The position numbers and the translations under genes are program-made. Below the pieces are notes generated by a model. The model was not told where the DNA came from. It ran no database searches and saw only the letters and a program-made list of their open reading frames with translations. Of a stretch of 64,000 bases of DNA, positions 55,269-64,000 are shown in pieces (within the stretch, counting starts at the first letter, position 1; the number at the start of each line of letters is the position of its first letter). The DNA comes from Dipteronia dyeriana (taxonomy: Eukaryota; Streptophyta; Magnoliopsida; Sapindales; Sapindaceae). The stretch lies in NCBI GenBank assembly GCA_032871835.1, contig CM065301.1, forward strand, positions 30,822,405 through 30,886,404, given 5' to 3'.

Positions 55269-55894
55269 AAATTCGGCCAGCCCATAAGGCAATTGATAGA
55301 GATTTTCGGGTAGCCCTATTTTTCTAAGAGATGAATTCGTCCATCATTGGAATTTTGAGGGAGAAAAATCTGATTTTATTCTAGAAAAAATTTGATCAAT
55401 TCTAAGCAATAGTATGTGAATTCGGCCAAGAAGAGAACAAAAGGGAACGTTTTTGTTTTCGATAGTATAGTAGTATCCTTTACATCAAAAGGGTTTTGGG
55501 TACAACATCAAATCAAGGTTCACTCGAGTTTCAATCAAATTGATTGATAATTCATAAGCGACCAGACGTTCTTGGATTTTTCTCTTAGAGGATATTTGTA
55601 ACTAACAAAGAAAAGATTTTGTTTGTCTCTATCCTCAGGTATACAATTTAAAGAAAGGGAGCCCACACTCCTAGGTGATTCACGTTCGTGATTGGATTGG
55701 AAGATCTTATGAAATTAATTCGGCGCTTGTTCAATCGTCACGAGAAAAAGGTACGACACTTTTTATATACATCAATTAATCTAGGGTTAAGGTTCTTGTT
55801 GCATAAAAAAGAAAAAAAATTATTTATACGCAAACCCTAATTTTTAATTAATTTTCTCACGCTTCCGCTGCATGTGAGTTTTTTTTTCCCTACA
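53430..55894 (+). repeat. 3' LTR of D5 (D6)
   Basis: TGTTAGGATTAAGCTCG to CCCTACA, 2465 bp. It differs from the 5' LTR at roughly 6 percent of positions over the first 265 bp by eye. Gypsy RT coding resumes right after the TSD at 55895. Confidence 0.92.
55205..55265. repeat. (TA)n(TG)n compound microsatellite
   Basis: About nine TA units followed by about 21 TG units in the 3' LTR; the 5' LTR has only 'atatatatgtgtt' at the same place. Confidence 0.95.
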
Positions 55895-56600
55895 GTTGTG
55901 TGTTCTACGTAAAGAGAAGTTTGTGGTAGCAGCAAAAAAATGTGTTTTTATGACACCGAAGATGTTGTTCTTAGGTTATGTGTTTTCTGGAGAAGGGCTA
56001 CAGGTAAATGAGTCAAAAATTGAGGCAGTGGCCTCAACCAAAAACAATTACTCAAGTTCATAGTTTAAATGGATTTACATTATTCTATCGTTGGTTCATT
56101 CTGTACTTCAGTAGTATTATGGCTTATATCACTGAATATATGAAAGGAGTCAAGTTTTGGTGGTAGTCTAAGGCGGAAGAAGCTTTCCAGCGGATAAAAG
56201 AGCAACTGACATCAACCACTATTATAGTCTTACTTGAATTTTTGTAACCTTTTGATTTACATAGTGACGCCTCCAAGGTAGGCATCAGAGTTGTTCTGAG
56301 TCAAAATAGGAGACTGGTGGTGTATTTGAGTGAGAAACTTATAGGGTCTCGGATTCATTATAGTACTTATGATATTGAGTTCTACGCGGTGGTCCAAGCT
56401 GTGAAACATTAAGACATTATTTATTTCACCGTGAATTCATCATGTATACTGATCAATATGCATTGCGACAACTTCACAACCAAGACAAGATTTCTACCCA
56501 AAATGCTTCTTGGTCTACCTACCTACAACAGTTTACCTTTGTTCTAAAGAATAAGGTTGGTGTTACCAACCGAGTTGAAGATGCTCTGAGTCCATGAGTC
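55895..56600 (+). pseudogene. Gypsy RT end and RNase H, decayed
   Basis: 'VLRKEKFVVAAKKCVFMTPKMLFLGYVFSGEGLQVNESKIEAV' is the RT thumb block following the catalytic box. After stops, 'REFIMYTDQYALRQLHNQDKISTQNASWSTYLQQF' and 'NRVEDALS' show RNase H and its C-terminal link. Many stops and small indels. No frame is long. Confidence 0.85.
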
Positions 56601-57087
56601 AACTTATTGTCTTCGATGACTGTCTAGATGCTAGGTTTTGAGTTGTTTCATCAATTATTTGATTTTGACCCTTATTTTTCTGTTATTATGGATACTTTAT
56701 AAGCAGGGAAAAGATCTAATTTTTTGTTGGTGGATGCTTTTCTATTTAGAGGAAATTAACTTTATGTTCCCGATTGTAGTTTGCGCCTGAAAATTATTAA
56801 AGAATTATATAGGGAGGGCCATGTGGGTAGAGATCATACTTTACAGTCAGTCAAAGCATCCTATTTCTGGCCAACCATTCGGAAGGAAGTAGAGAGGTAT
56901 GTCAGAATGTGTCGGATCAATTGTCCAAAGAGAAAGAAGCTAATGTGGGTATGTATATGCCATTACCCATTCCTACTCAACCATGGATAGATTTGAGTAC
57001 GGATTTTATATTGGGGCTACCAAGAACTCTGTGGGGTTTTGATTCCATTTATGCAGTTATTGATTGCTTTTCCAAGATGGTTAACTT
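56601..57087 (+). pseudogene. Gypsy integrase, N-terminal part
   Basis: 56781-56990: 'IIKELYREGHVGRDHTLQSVKASYFWPTIRKEVERYVRMCRIN', the HHCC zinc domain with H(x3)H spacing (the first H appears as 'EGH', and a Cys is shifted by an indel). 56909-57127 in another frame: 'LPIPTQPWIDLSTDFILGLPRT', 'FDSIYAVIDCFSKM', the first catalytic Asp region. It is cut at 57088 by the SIRE-like LTR, so the rest of the core is lost. Confidence 0.88.
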
Positions 57088-57639
57088 TGATAATTTCCTC
57101 AATTTTTTATTCGCTTATTTCAATTGACAAACCACATTTAGGGATTATCATATAAGGGTAGTTTAGGTGATCTTTGTTCATGACCAAACTCAAGCTTCAA
57201 AGGTATATCACTTGCTTAAACTTTCATTGAAGAGATATAGCGCACACACTCACTCTCATGCACGTTGTGATCATCTTGCACTAGTAATTATGTTGCTTAT
57301 ATATGTGCTTAATTTGGTTGCCTCTTGCTTGCTTGGATTGCATGTTTGTTGGTCTTAAATAGTGTTGTTGCACCTTGAATGTCGCGGTTGTACACGCGAC
57401 ACCTTGAGTGACATTCCGCTTCTTGATTTCGCATGTCGCTCATTGTTACACGCGCTTTGTCGCGTTTGTCTTTATACGCAACACCTATTGTCTCGTACTT
57501 TGTCGCGTGTGTTTGAGCGACACCTTATATGAGAAAATTGTTGTCGCGTGCTTTGTCACGGTTGACCACAAGACAACATATGAGGTGGCAGTCAGCCCTT
57601 TCGTGCACACACTGTTTTGTTCACACACACACATACGCA

Positions 57640-57707
<68 letters not shown>

Positions 57708-57942
57708 AATATATATATATATATGTTATCTTCTTCCCTATTTTGTTTTAAGGAGTCCAATAAGCCATTTTTTAGTGACCTAGCTTTTCTAGAGACAGAA
57801 AGACTCCCAAATACTCTCTTTTACTCAACCAAACTACCTCTCATTATCATCTAGCTTCATTCTAGAATCAACCAAGCATGGATCATCATCTTTTTCTTAA
57901 CAAGGTAATCTCTACATATACTAGACTACATTTTTTCATTAC
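57088..57942 (+). repeat. SIRE-like LTR fragment with its own GC-rich island
   Basis: It starts TGATAATTTCCTCAA, then 'ttcgcttatttcaattgacaaaccacatt', 'ataagggtagttta' and 'gcacacactcactctcatgcac', all R1 LTR landmarks. At 57375-57580 the island has repeated GTCGCG units, unlike the ACCGCGGT of R1 proper. Near its end 'aaccaagcatgg' and 'tctacatat' match R1 before the hAT element starts at 57943. Confidence 0.8.
57617..57725. repeat. (CA)n and (TA)n microsatellite
   Basis: Two long CA runs (about 57623-57670 and 57679-57699) broken by 'tacata', followed by an AT run. Open frames over it are artefacts. Confidence 0.95.
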
Positions 57943-58175
57943 TAGGGGTGTCAATATGGGTAATGACACGACGGGTCGACATGACACGAACCCATTTATT
58001 ACGGGTTTGGGTTGAGGCTAAACGGGTCGTGTCAATAAATGGGTCAACTTTCTTAACCGGTTTAATAATCGTTTCGTGTCCGGGTTTAACTTAATGGGTC
58101 ACGGGTTGACACGATTAGCAAGGGTAAAATTGTAAATTTAATAATAAGGGGCATATCTGTAAATTATAGATATAC

Positions 58176-58183
58176 TATATAAA
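58176..58183 (+). promoter_or_regulatory. TATA box of hAT element
   Basis: TATATAAA within 'atactatataaag', about 60 bp downstream of the subterminal repeats and just upstream of a C/T-rich leader, the expected order for a plant promoter. Prediction from sequence only. Confidence 0.5.
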
Positions 58184-58204
58184 GAAAGTCGTGAAACCCT
58201 AAAA

Positions 58205-58361
58205 TCCTAAACCTAAATTTCACTCAGACTCTCGGTCTCTCGCTGTTTCTCTTCTCTTCAGAGTCCAGACAATCAAACATAACAATTGTTTCTCTTCTCT
58301 ACTCGTTGGCCTCCGGCCCTTCACCGATCTGTGACTCTCTCCGTCTACAGTCGCATCACTG
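58205..58361 (+). other. Putative non-coding exon 1 of hAT element with splice donor
   Basis: A pyrimidine-rich leader ('ctctcggtctctcgctgtttctc') ends at 'CACTG|GTAAGAG' (GT at 58362), a strong plant donor. Downstream 58362-59290 is AT-rich and T-rich, as in plant introns. No long open frame starts in the exon. Confidence 0.45.
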
Positions 58362-59290
58362 GTAAGAGTCGACCTCTTCTCTTTATATATCTCTTTATCT
58401 CTGTATATATTTAAGCATCAACATTCACTGCTTGATTTTTGCTCATTCGTATAACAATATTTCACATCCAATTTTAATTACAAATTCTATTGATAAGAGT
58501 AATCTGAAAACACAAACGAACAAACAAAGAACAAAGAAACAACACTCATCTCCATTTCCAACTAATTTTTCTTGTTTTAAAAAATTATTAAATTATTTAC
58601 TAAATTAGAGAGGAGAGTAGTAACAAAAAAGAATTGAAGAGAAGAGAGAAACTCAATCGATCTCATGTGGGGTTTCCTTCTCTTTTTTTTGCCCTTTCAA
58701 TTTCACTATCTCTTCTTTTCCAGTTTCCTCTGCAGAATACTGCTTGTCGCCATTATACGCCTAGGTCACCAACCAATCCTATTTATTTTAATTAAAAATT
58801 AAAATTATATATAAATATATATTTCTTTTTTTTTCTTTTTTTTTGATTTTGATTTTGTATTACAAAATATTGTTTTTTGAGAAATTAAAATCTTGCATTT
58901 TCAAAGCCATGCAAATCACTGACTCTATTCATATGTTTCCTCATAATAGCTTGACTACATCAACAAAGCTCCGGTTGACTCAGACATCACTGGTTGTGGG
59001 AGGTAGTGTATCTTTGTATATATTTCTGATATATCTCTGTATCTGTGGATACAATGTTTAGGTTGTGTAGATATATATGTGGATGTATAACTTTTCGTTA
59101 AATTATTTTGTTTTAATTTATAATGAAAAATTAAAAATTGATTGACAGAAGCTTCGACAAATGTAAATACTAAGAATTGTTGTCTTAGAGCTTTGTAATA
59201 TGTAAGTTTGTGTGACATGAATTTGATTTTTAAGTAAATGATTAAGTGTCTACCAGTACTCCAGTAGCTTAAATTTTGAAATTTCAGTTT

Positions 59291-61486
59291 TGTTGGGATT
59301 ATGTTAGATAGTAAGAGTGTAATAATGTATTTGACAATCTTTTCATATTAGTAAAGTGATTTCTAGTTTAACCAATCTTATAGTATTTATAGTTTAATTA
59401 TTATAATTGTCAAAAGTAAATAATCATAAGATCAAAAGACTATGAGAAAAGAAGAATTGTTCATACATCTAGATATGTATGAGGTAGACACAATTCATTA
59501 GTTTTCACAACTTAAGGTAAAAGGTTGGGCGCCTTTATCTTGTTAAAGTTGTAGATTCTTTTGCTAGCATTTGAGTGGGATCAAATGTGTTATGATGAGT
59601 CTAAAATCATCAAAGTGTGGTGTCTTTGGGCAAAAGAATCTAGTGCACTGGATGCATTGAATTGGATCATAATAAAATACTTTATCTAGAACCGTCAATG
59701 TATAAAAGTTTTCATTTGAAGACAATCGGAGAGTCTATCTCAATCCTGAGATAAATGATGGACTTATGGTTGCAAGTGTTATCATTTGAGCTATCAAGGA
59801 GTACGATTATATAGCATAGTCTATCTTCGATAGTTTGGTGGTATTCATTTGTTAATCGATAAAGGACTTCATTTATAGATATGGACATCATGGCTTCATT
59901 TATGAAATAAGAGTAGAATATCATCATATGGATGTTTGGAGGTATTGGATATTAAATCTTAACGTTAAGTTTTCAATAGTGTCATTGAAACATGGCTTCT
60001 GGACAAGTCAAAATACCTAAGTTCAAAATGTGGTTATACGAGTAAATATGGTAACTTGGAGAGCTATAAACAGTCTATGAGCTCTTGGCGATTACTTATA
60101 TTCTTCACGGGGATAGACTTTCTCCAATAAGGTTGTCTAAGGTATGAATGAGTAACATAAACTTATTCTATTATTATTTAAGAGTTCAATTTTAGTTCTT
60201 TAGTAGAATGAACTAAAATTAAATAGATCGGACCTAAGTGAATCATTTGTTGATTGTGATGGGTTGTGTCTATTGGAGCTTAAATTTAGATAGCCCGCCA
60301 AGATCCCCAATTCACACGAACTTGCATGGATCACTCGATATATTCTACCGGACTAATTTAGGAGTCCATTTAGAATTATATTAAGGCAAGTGAACTTGTT
60401 TCTTTTTGTAAGAATAGGTCTAGTTCACATGTGGACTTTTTATTAAGGTCCAATGGATTTAATAAATTAAGAAAAATAATATATGGCCCATATATATGTG
60501 TTGGATGGCAAGGCTATTTAGAATAACTTAATTACATTATTTAAATTTTATTATTTAATTTAATGGAAATTAATTAGTTTGTTGATTAATTAATTATTTA
60601 ATTAAAACTCAAAATCTTTTTCCTAGTAGTAGATGATCTACTAAAATTATACTATTGTTGGTATTATAATTAATATTAAAGTCTATATTTGATAAGTAGA
60701 TAAATAAAAGGAATTATTTTTCTAATCAAATTAGGAAGTCTTTAATATGGTTACAAATACACTATTGATTTGGATTAGGAGTCTTGGTGTAGGAAAGAAT
60801 TCTTTTTGGAAAAGGATTCTTAACCACCAAGTAAATCCAACTAAGGATAGGATTCTTAGCTACCAAGTAAATCCTTCTTAGGAGAGGATTTAGTCTCCTA
60901 TATATAATACCTATTAAATTCGACCAAGAATGAAATTTTGGGGTGAGAAGTTGTTTTTTTTTTGTTTTTTTTTATTGTTATAAAGAAAAACTTCGTCCAA
61001 CTCATTGTATGAAGAATTCGGCCAAGCATAGAGAAAAGAGGGAACGTTTTTGTTTTCGATAGTACACTAGTATCCTTTGCATAAAAATGATTTTGTGTAC
61101 AACATCGAATCAAGGTTCATGCGAGCTTCAATCAAATTGATTGATAATTCAAAGTGACCAGAAGTTTTTGGTTTTTCTCTTGGAGGATTATTGTGACTAA
61201 TAAAGAAGCTGATTTTGTTTGTTTCCATCCTCAGGTATACAATTTAAAGAAAGGGAGCCCACACTCCTAGGTGATTCACGTTAGTGATTGGATTGGAAGA
61301 TCTTGCGGATTCAATTCGACGCTAGTTCAATATGTCACGAAAAAAAGGTACGATACTTTTTTGATATATCAATTAATATAGGGTTAAGGTTCTTGTTATT
61401 GAAAGAGAAATTTTTTATTTATACGCAAACCCTAATTTTTAAATTTTCTCACGCTTCCGTTGCATTTTGAACCGATTTTCCATACA
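59291..61486 (+). repeat. 5' LTR of D7
   Basis: TGTTGGGATTATGTTAGATAG to CCATACA, 2196 bp, with all D LTR landmarks. Shorter than D5 because part of the 'aaggattcttaac' repeat block near 60830-60930 is missing. Confidence 0.92.
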
Positions 61487-61504
61487 ATTGGTATCAAAGT
61501 CTGG
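61487..61504 (+). other. Primer-binding site of D7
   Basis: ATTGGTATCAAAGTCTGG right after the LTR end; Met-tRNA type and the best preserved D PBS. Confidence 0.88.
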
Positions 61505-62852
61505 TTGTACCCTTGATTAATTGATGTATGTTTACGTGAATCTTTTTTCTTTTTTATTGTATATATGCATGTTTTAGAAAGAGATGACACTCTAGGTATC
61601 CGCATATATATTTACACTGGAAAGTATGGATATATATATGTTTTATATGTGGAATGTTATTGCTCAATTTTGGTCCTTGAATTTCAATGTATTTTGTTTT
61701 GTGATTGTAACAAGAAGGGTGATCTATCCTCGCTATAATTTCCTTCTTGGTAGTTGCTAAGTTTTTTTTTTTTTTTTTGTAATAAAATAAAACTGCAGTA
61801 TTATATTATTTAAATTCTTCTATAATACACTCAAGTTTTGAAGACTTAAAGGTTTGAAGAATTATGAGCAACCGGAACAAGTTTAGGACCGTGCAAGCCG
61901 TAGCAACAAACGTGAGTGTGAAGAGCACACAACCATGTTTGTTGTGGCATAGGCTGCGCACGGCTGCCCTATGGAAGCCATGGGCTGTTCATGGCAGCCC
62001 TTTATGGGTTTGTGGCATGCACACGCCCATGGGTAAGGGCTAAGGGTGCGCATGCCCATGGGAGGCAGCCGAGAGAGTCCGGACGACGAAGGTCGCGTGA
62101 AGACTTGTTCGCCAAGAAAGGAGTTTTTTGTATTCCAAGACATGTAATTTACTTGCTTTTTTAGGATGAACCAAAATTGAAGCTATTTATATTTGTTGTA
62201 AATATTGCAATGTTTATCAATGTTTGATTACATGTCATATAAAATAGGAGTGCCACTCATATATCTCTTTTGGTATGAACATGCATTGAATGGTTTAAGT
62301 ATCTAAATTGGCATCTAGATAACTTGGTAAATCATTCTTTGGAATTCGATCACACGCCTTAAACAATTGAGTGGGAGAAGGTGTTTTGGAACACCTATGG
62401 CCTCCAAGTTTAGTTGAGCTTTATGTTTCATGAATAATTCCCCAAGGGATATTCATGAATGGAATTTAGAAAGATACTTCCTTACAAGGATAGACTAGAC
62501 AATTATCCCAAACGATATCTGCTCCCAAATGAGGGATATTTGTGAGGGATTATATTGAAGGTCGATAACTTGGTATTAGACTCAATGTAATTTTATTAAT
62601 ATCCTCCCAAGAGTTCTTGTTAATATAAATTACAAGGCTGAAATTGAAAACGTTGGTTGTTATGTTAACAATTAGGTGGGACCTAGTCCAACTAGTAAAG
62701 GTTGTGAACTCCAAAGGAGACGTGACATTTATGGGTGTTGGATCATTGTTGTATTTTTACGATTGAATTATTTTATTTAATTCAAGACAAATATTCAAAA
62801 GTGCTATATCATGATTATTTACTTATATAATTTTTTTTAATATAAAGAAATC
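61505..62852 (+). other. Leader of D7 with GC-rich hairpin island
   Basis: Colinear with the D5 leader. The island at 61885-62110 has a GGGCTG-7 nt-CAGCCC hairpin (61982-62000) and the 'cacgcccatggg' and 'catgcccatggg' repeats. A T-rich run at 61771-61789. No coding motif; the minus-strand frame at 61883-62143 only reflects the island. Confidence 0.75.
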
Positions 62853-63599
62853 ATGACCCCATCCCTAATCAAATTCCTAAAAGATAATACTTTAACTGAT
62901 GATAATTATGTCACATGGAAAAGGGAAACTCGGGTTGTTGTAAGTTGAAAAACAATAAGATCATTACATCTATTCCTAAACAACCAAACTAATGAATCTA
63001 CTCAGGAGCAAGAAGATGAGTATAAGTAGTGGTTGTCTTCAGATGAGATGGCTAAATGTACGTTACATTATGGCCATCATCTCCGACGTGTTGCAACAGC
63101 AACATGAAGGAATGGAGACTGTTGCCGATATAATGATGTCTCTATAGGAGATATTAGCTATAAGGTCTAGGACGACTAAGAGGAGAGGCAGTGTCTGCTT
63201 TTATGAATCTTAGGATGAAACCTGGACAGGCTGTGAAAGATCACATGATGAAAGTTATAACACATCTCAACATTGCTGAACTGAATGGTGCTGAGATAGA
63301 TGGTGAGATAAAAACTTGACATGATTGTCAATTCACTATTGGATTCCTTTGGTTTGTTCAAATTTGGACTACACCTTGAACAATAAGGAATACACCTTGC
63401 AAGGCCTGATGCAAGATGTTCAAAGCGCCACAAGATGTTCAAACGCCATAAGATGTTCAAAATGCCAAAACGAATCTTGTGAAAGGCAAGGGTTAAGAGC
63501 TTCATATGGTTGGTAAAGTTGATACTGTTAAGACCCGTCAGAAGGTCAAGTAACAACAGAAGAAAAAAGCAACTTGGATCTAACTAGAAGGGGTTTCAG
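62853..63599 (+). pseudogene. gag of D7, zinc knuckle deleted
   Basis: The ATG at 62853 gives 'MTPSLIKFLKDNTLTDDNYVTWK', parallel to D5. After several stops, 'AVSAFMNLRMKPGQAVKDHMMKVITHLNIAELN' is in frame, then 'NLVKGKG' and 'VGKVDTVKTRQKVK'. At about 63590 the sequence jumps to the part corresponding to 50025 in D5, skipping some 210 bp that hold the CCHC knuckle and the protease active site. A short duplication ('acaagatgttcaaa', three times at about 63410-63465) is also present. Confidence 0.85.
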
Positions 63600-64000
63600 A
63601 AAAGGAAAAGACTGAATGAGAATGAATTCAACTTGCATTTAGGCAATGGAGCGTTGGTGTCTACTAGTGTAGTGGGAGATATTAGAATCAATTTAGATTC
63701 TTATAGGCATTTAGTTTTAATAAACATTTATTATGTACCACAATTCAAGAGGAATTTAATTTCGGTCTCTTGTCTAAATGAATTTGGATATTCGGTTACT
63801 TTTAATAAAGGTTTTATTACTAGTATGAATTAAAAATTTGTTTGCAAAGGTACATTGGAAACTGGTTTATTCTATTTATATGGAAATATCTCTCACTTGT
63901 TAGACACGGAATCAACGGAACCTAATCATAAAAGAGTAAAATTATCAAAAGATGAAACCTACCTATGCATTTGCGCCTAGGTCATATTAACCTAAATTGG
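63600..64000 (+). pseudogene. Protease C-terminus and GAG-pre-integrase of D7
   Basis: 63633 onward: 'LGNGALVSTSVVGDIRINLDSYRHL', 'YYVPQFKRNLISVSCLNEFGYSVTFNKG', then a stop (63832) and 'TLETGLFYLYGNISHLLDTESTEPNHKRVKLSKDETYL', where the integrase zinc domain would start. It is cut by the window end. A single-base loss near 63967 breaks the 'LWHLRLGH' motif. Confidence 0.9.

Larger units (their letters stand above)
45365..55894 (+). mobile_element. D-family copia element D5 with altered 3' part
   Basis: 5' LTR 45365-47794, PBS, leader, gag, protease, integrase, RT and RNase H to 52912, then gypsy RT sequence in place of the RNase H end and polypurine tract, then 3' LTR 53430-55894. The outer flanks are GTTTT (45360-45364) and GTTGT (55895-55899), a TSD with one mismatch; joining gypsy across the insertion with one TSD copy gives the open frame REVFCVLRKEK. 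This supports one insertion event into gypsy RT. Confidence 0.8.
42764..57087 (+). mobile_element. Ty3/gypsy element, split by a D copia insertion
   Basis: Parts: LTR/leader 42764-43404, PBS, gag, protease and RT start (43405-45364), then D copia (45365-55894) with a duplicated RT segment (52914-53429), then RT end, RNase H and integrase (55895-57087). The pol order PR-RT-RH-INT is gypsy type. The RT motif style ('DIQHHIDL', 'PHYRMSP', '[12 protein letters not shown]') points to a chromovirus-like clade, not resolved further. The 3' end is cut at 57088 by a SIRE-like LTR. Confidence 0.8.
57943..59290 (+). mobile_element. hAT DNA transposon, 5' portion
   Basis: TAGGGGTGTCAATATGGG at 57943 is a typical plant hAT terminus. 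It is followed by a subterminal region dense in GGGTC/GACAC words (57960-58115: 'acgacgggtcgacatgacac', 'aacgggtcgtgtc', 'gggtcacgggttgacacg'). The putative 8-bp target site before it is TTCATTAC. A TATA box, a leader exon and a splice donor follow, as in autonomous hAT elements whose transposase begins in a later exon. No transposase coding is present up to 59290, where a D LTR interrupts, so whether this copy had one cannot be seen here. Confidence 0.75.
59291..64000 (+). mobile_element. D-family copia element D7, runs off window
   Basis: 5' LTR 59291-61486, PBS, leader 61505-62852, gag from 62853, protease/GAG-pre-integrase from 63600 to the window end. The flank before it is AGTTT (59286-59290); the other TSD is outside. 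It is inserted into the hAT element. Confidence 0.88.

Noticed and set aside
57408..57854. Open frames of 148 codons (plus) and 91 codons (minus) near 57600
   Set aside because: Mostly (His-Thr)n or (Cys-Val)n translation of a CA microsatellite.
1..64000. A host gene cluster or a new defence system
   Set aside because: All recognisable coding sequence belongs to retrotransposon gag/pol or env-like families, and the remaining long stretches are LTRs, leaders or decayed interiors.

Overview
The window is a block of nested, mostly degenerate transposable elements from a flowering-plant nuclear genome, probably a eudicot; nothing seen fixes the species. It is AT-rich, and I find no host gene, rRNA, tRNA gene or CRISPR array. 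Coding signal comes from Ty1/copia and Ty3/gypsy polyproteins broken by stops and frameshifts, with one 5' end of a hAT DNA transposon. Family names used here are my own: R1 and R2 are two SIRE/Maximus-like copia families (R1 LTR about 1.5 kb; R2 LTR about 2.6 kb), D is a Tork/Angela-like copia family (LTR about 2.0-2.5 kb), and E2 is a second Tork/Angela-like copia element.

Layout. 1-8243: a pol-less SIRE-like derivative on the minus strand, with an R1 LTR and envelope-like ORF at one end and gag, primer-binding site (PBS) and R2 LTR at the other. 8244-16715: copia element E2 (minus), its gag interrupted by a solo LTR with perfect target-site duplications (TSDs). 16716-18969: a second, internally deleted R2 copy. 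18970-24619: a D pol (plus) with LTR, then a D LTR in inverted orientation, forming a large palindrome. 24743-29699: an R1 LTR piece, then a gag-less D copy (minus). 29700-31857: Tat/Athila-type LTR and PBS remnants plus a chimeric D fragment. 31858-41427: the best preserved element, an R1 copia of about 9.6 kb (minus) with two LTRs, PBS, polypurine tract and all domains, inserted in the PBS of the Tat/Athila-like element, which resumes at 41428. 42112-42763: copia reverse transcriptase/RNase H scrap. 42764-57087: a Ty3/gypsy element split by a D copia element (45365-55894). 57088-57942: a SIRE-like LTR cut by the hAT element at 57943, which is itself cut by another D element starting at 59291 and running off the window.

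No host system emerges; the order of insertions and the recombination scars are the main content. The most unusual points are a roughly 515-bp gypsy reverse-transcriptase segment present on both sides of the D element, almost identical although the adjoining LTRs are clearly diverged; a copia RNase H to gypsy RT in-frame fusion made by that event; GC-rich repeat or hairpin islands at fixed places inside several LTRs and leaders; the inverted D LTR palindrome; and a nonsense codon shared by two D copies. Identity figures and boundaries are by-eye estimates from one sequence.
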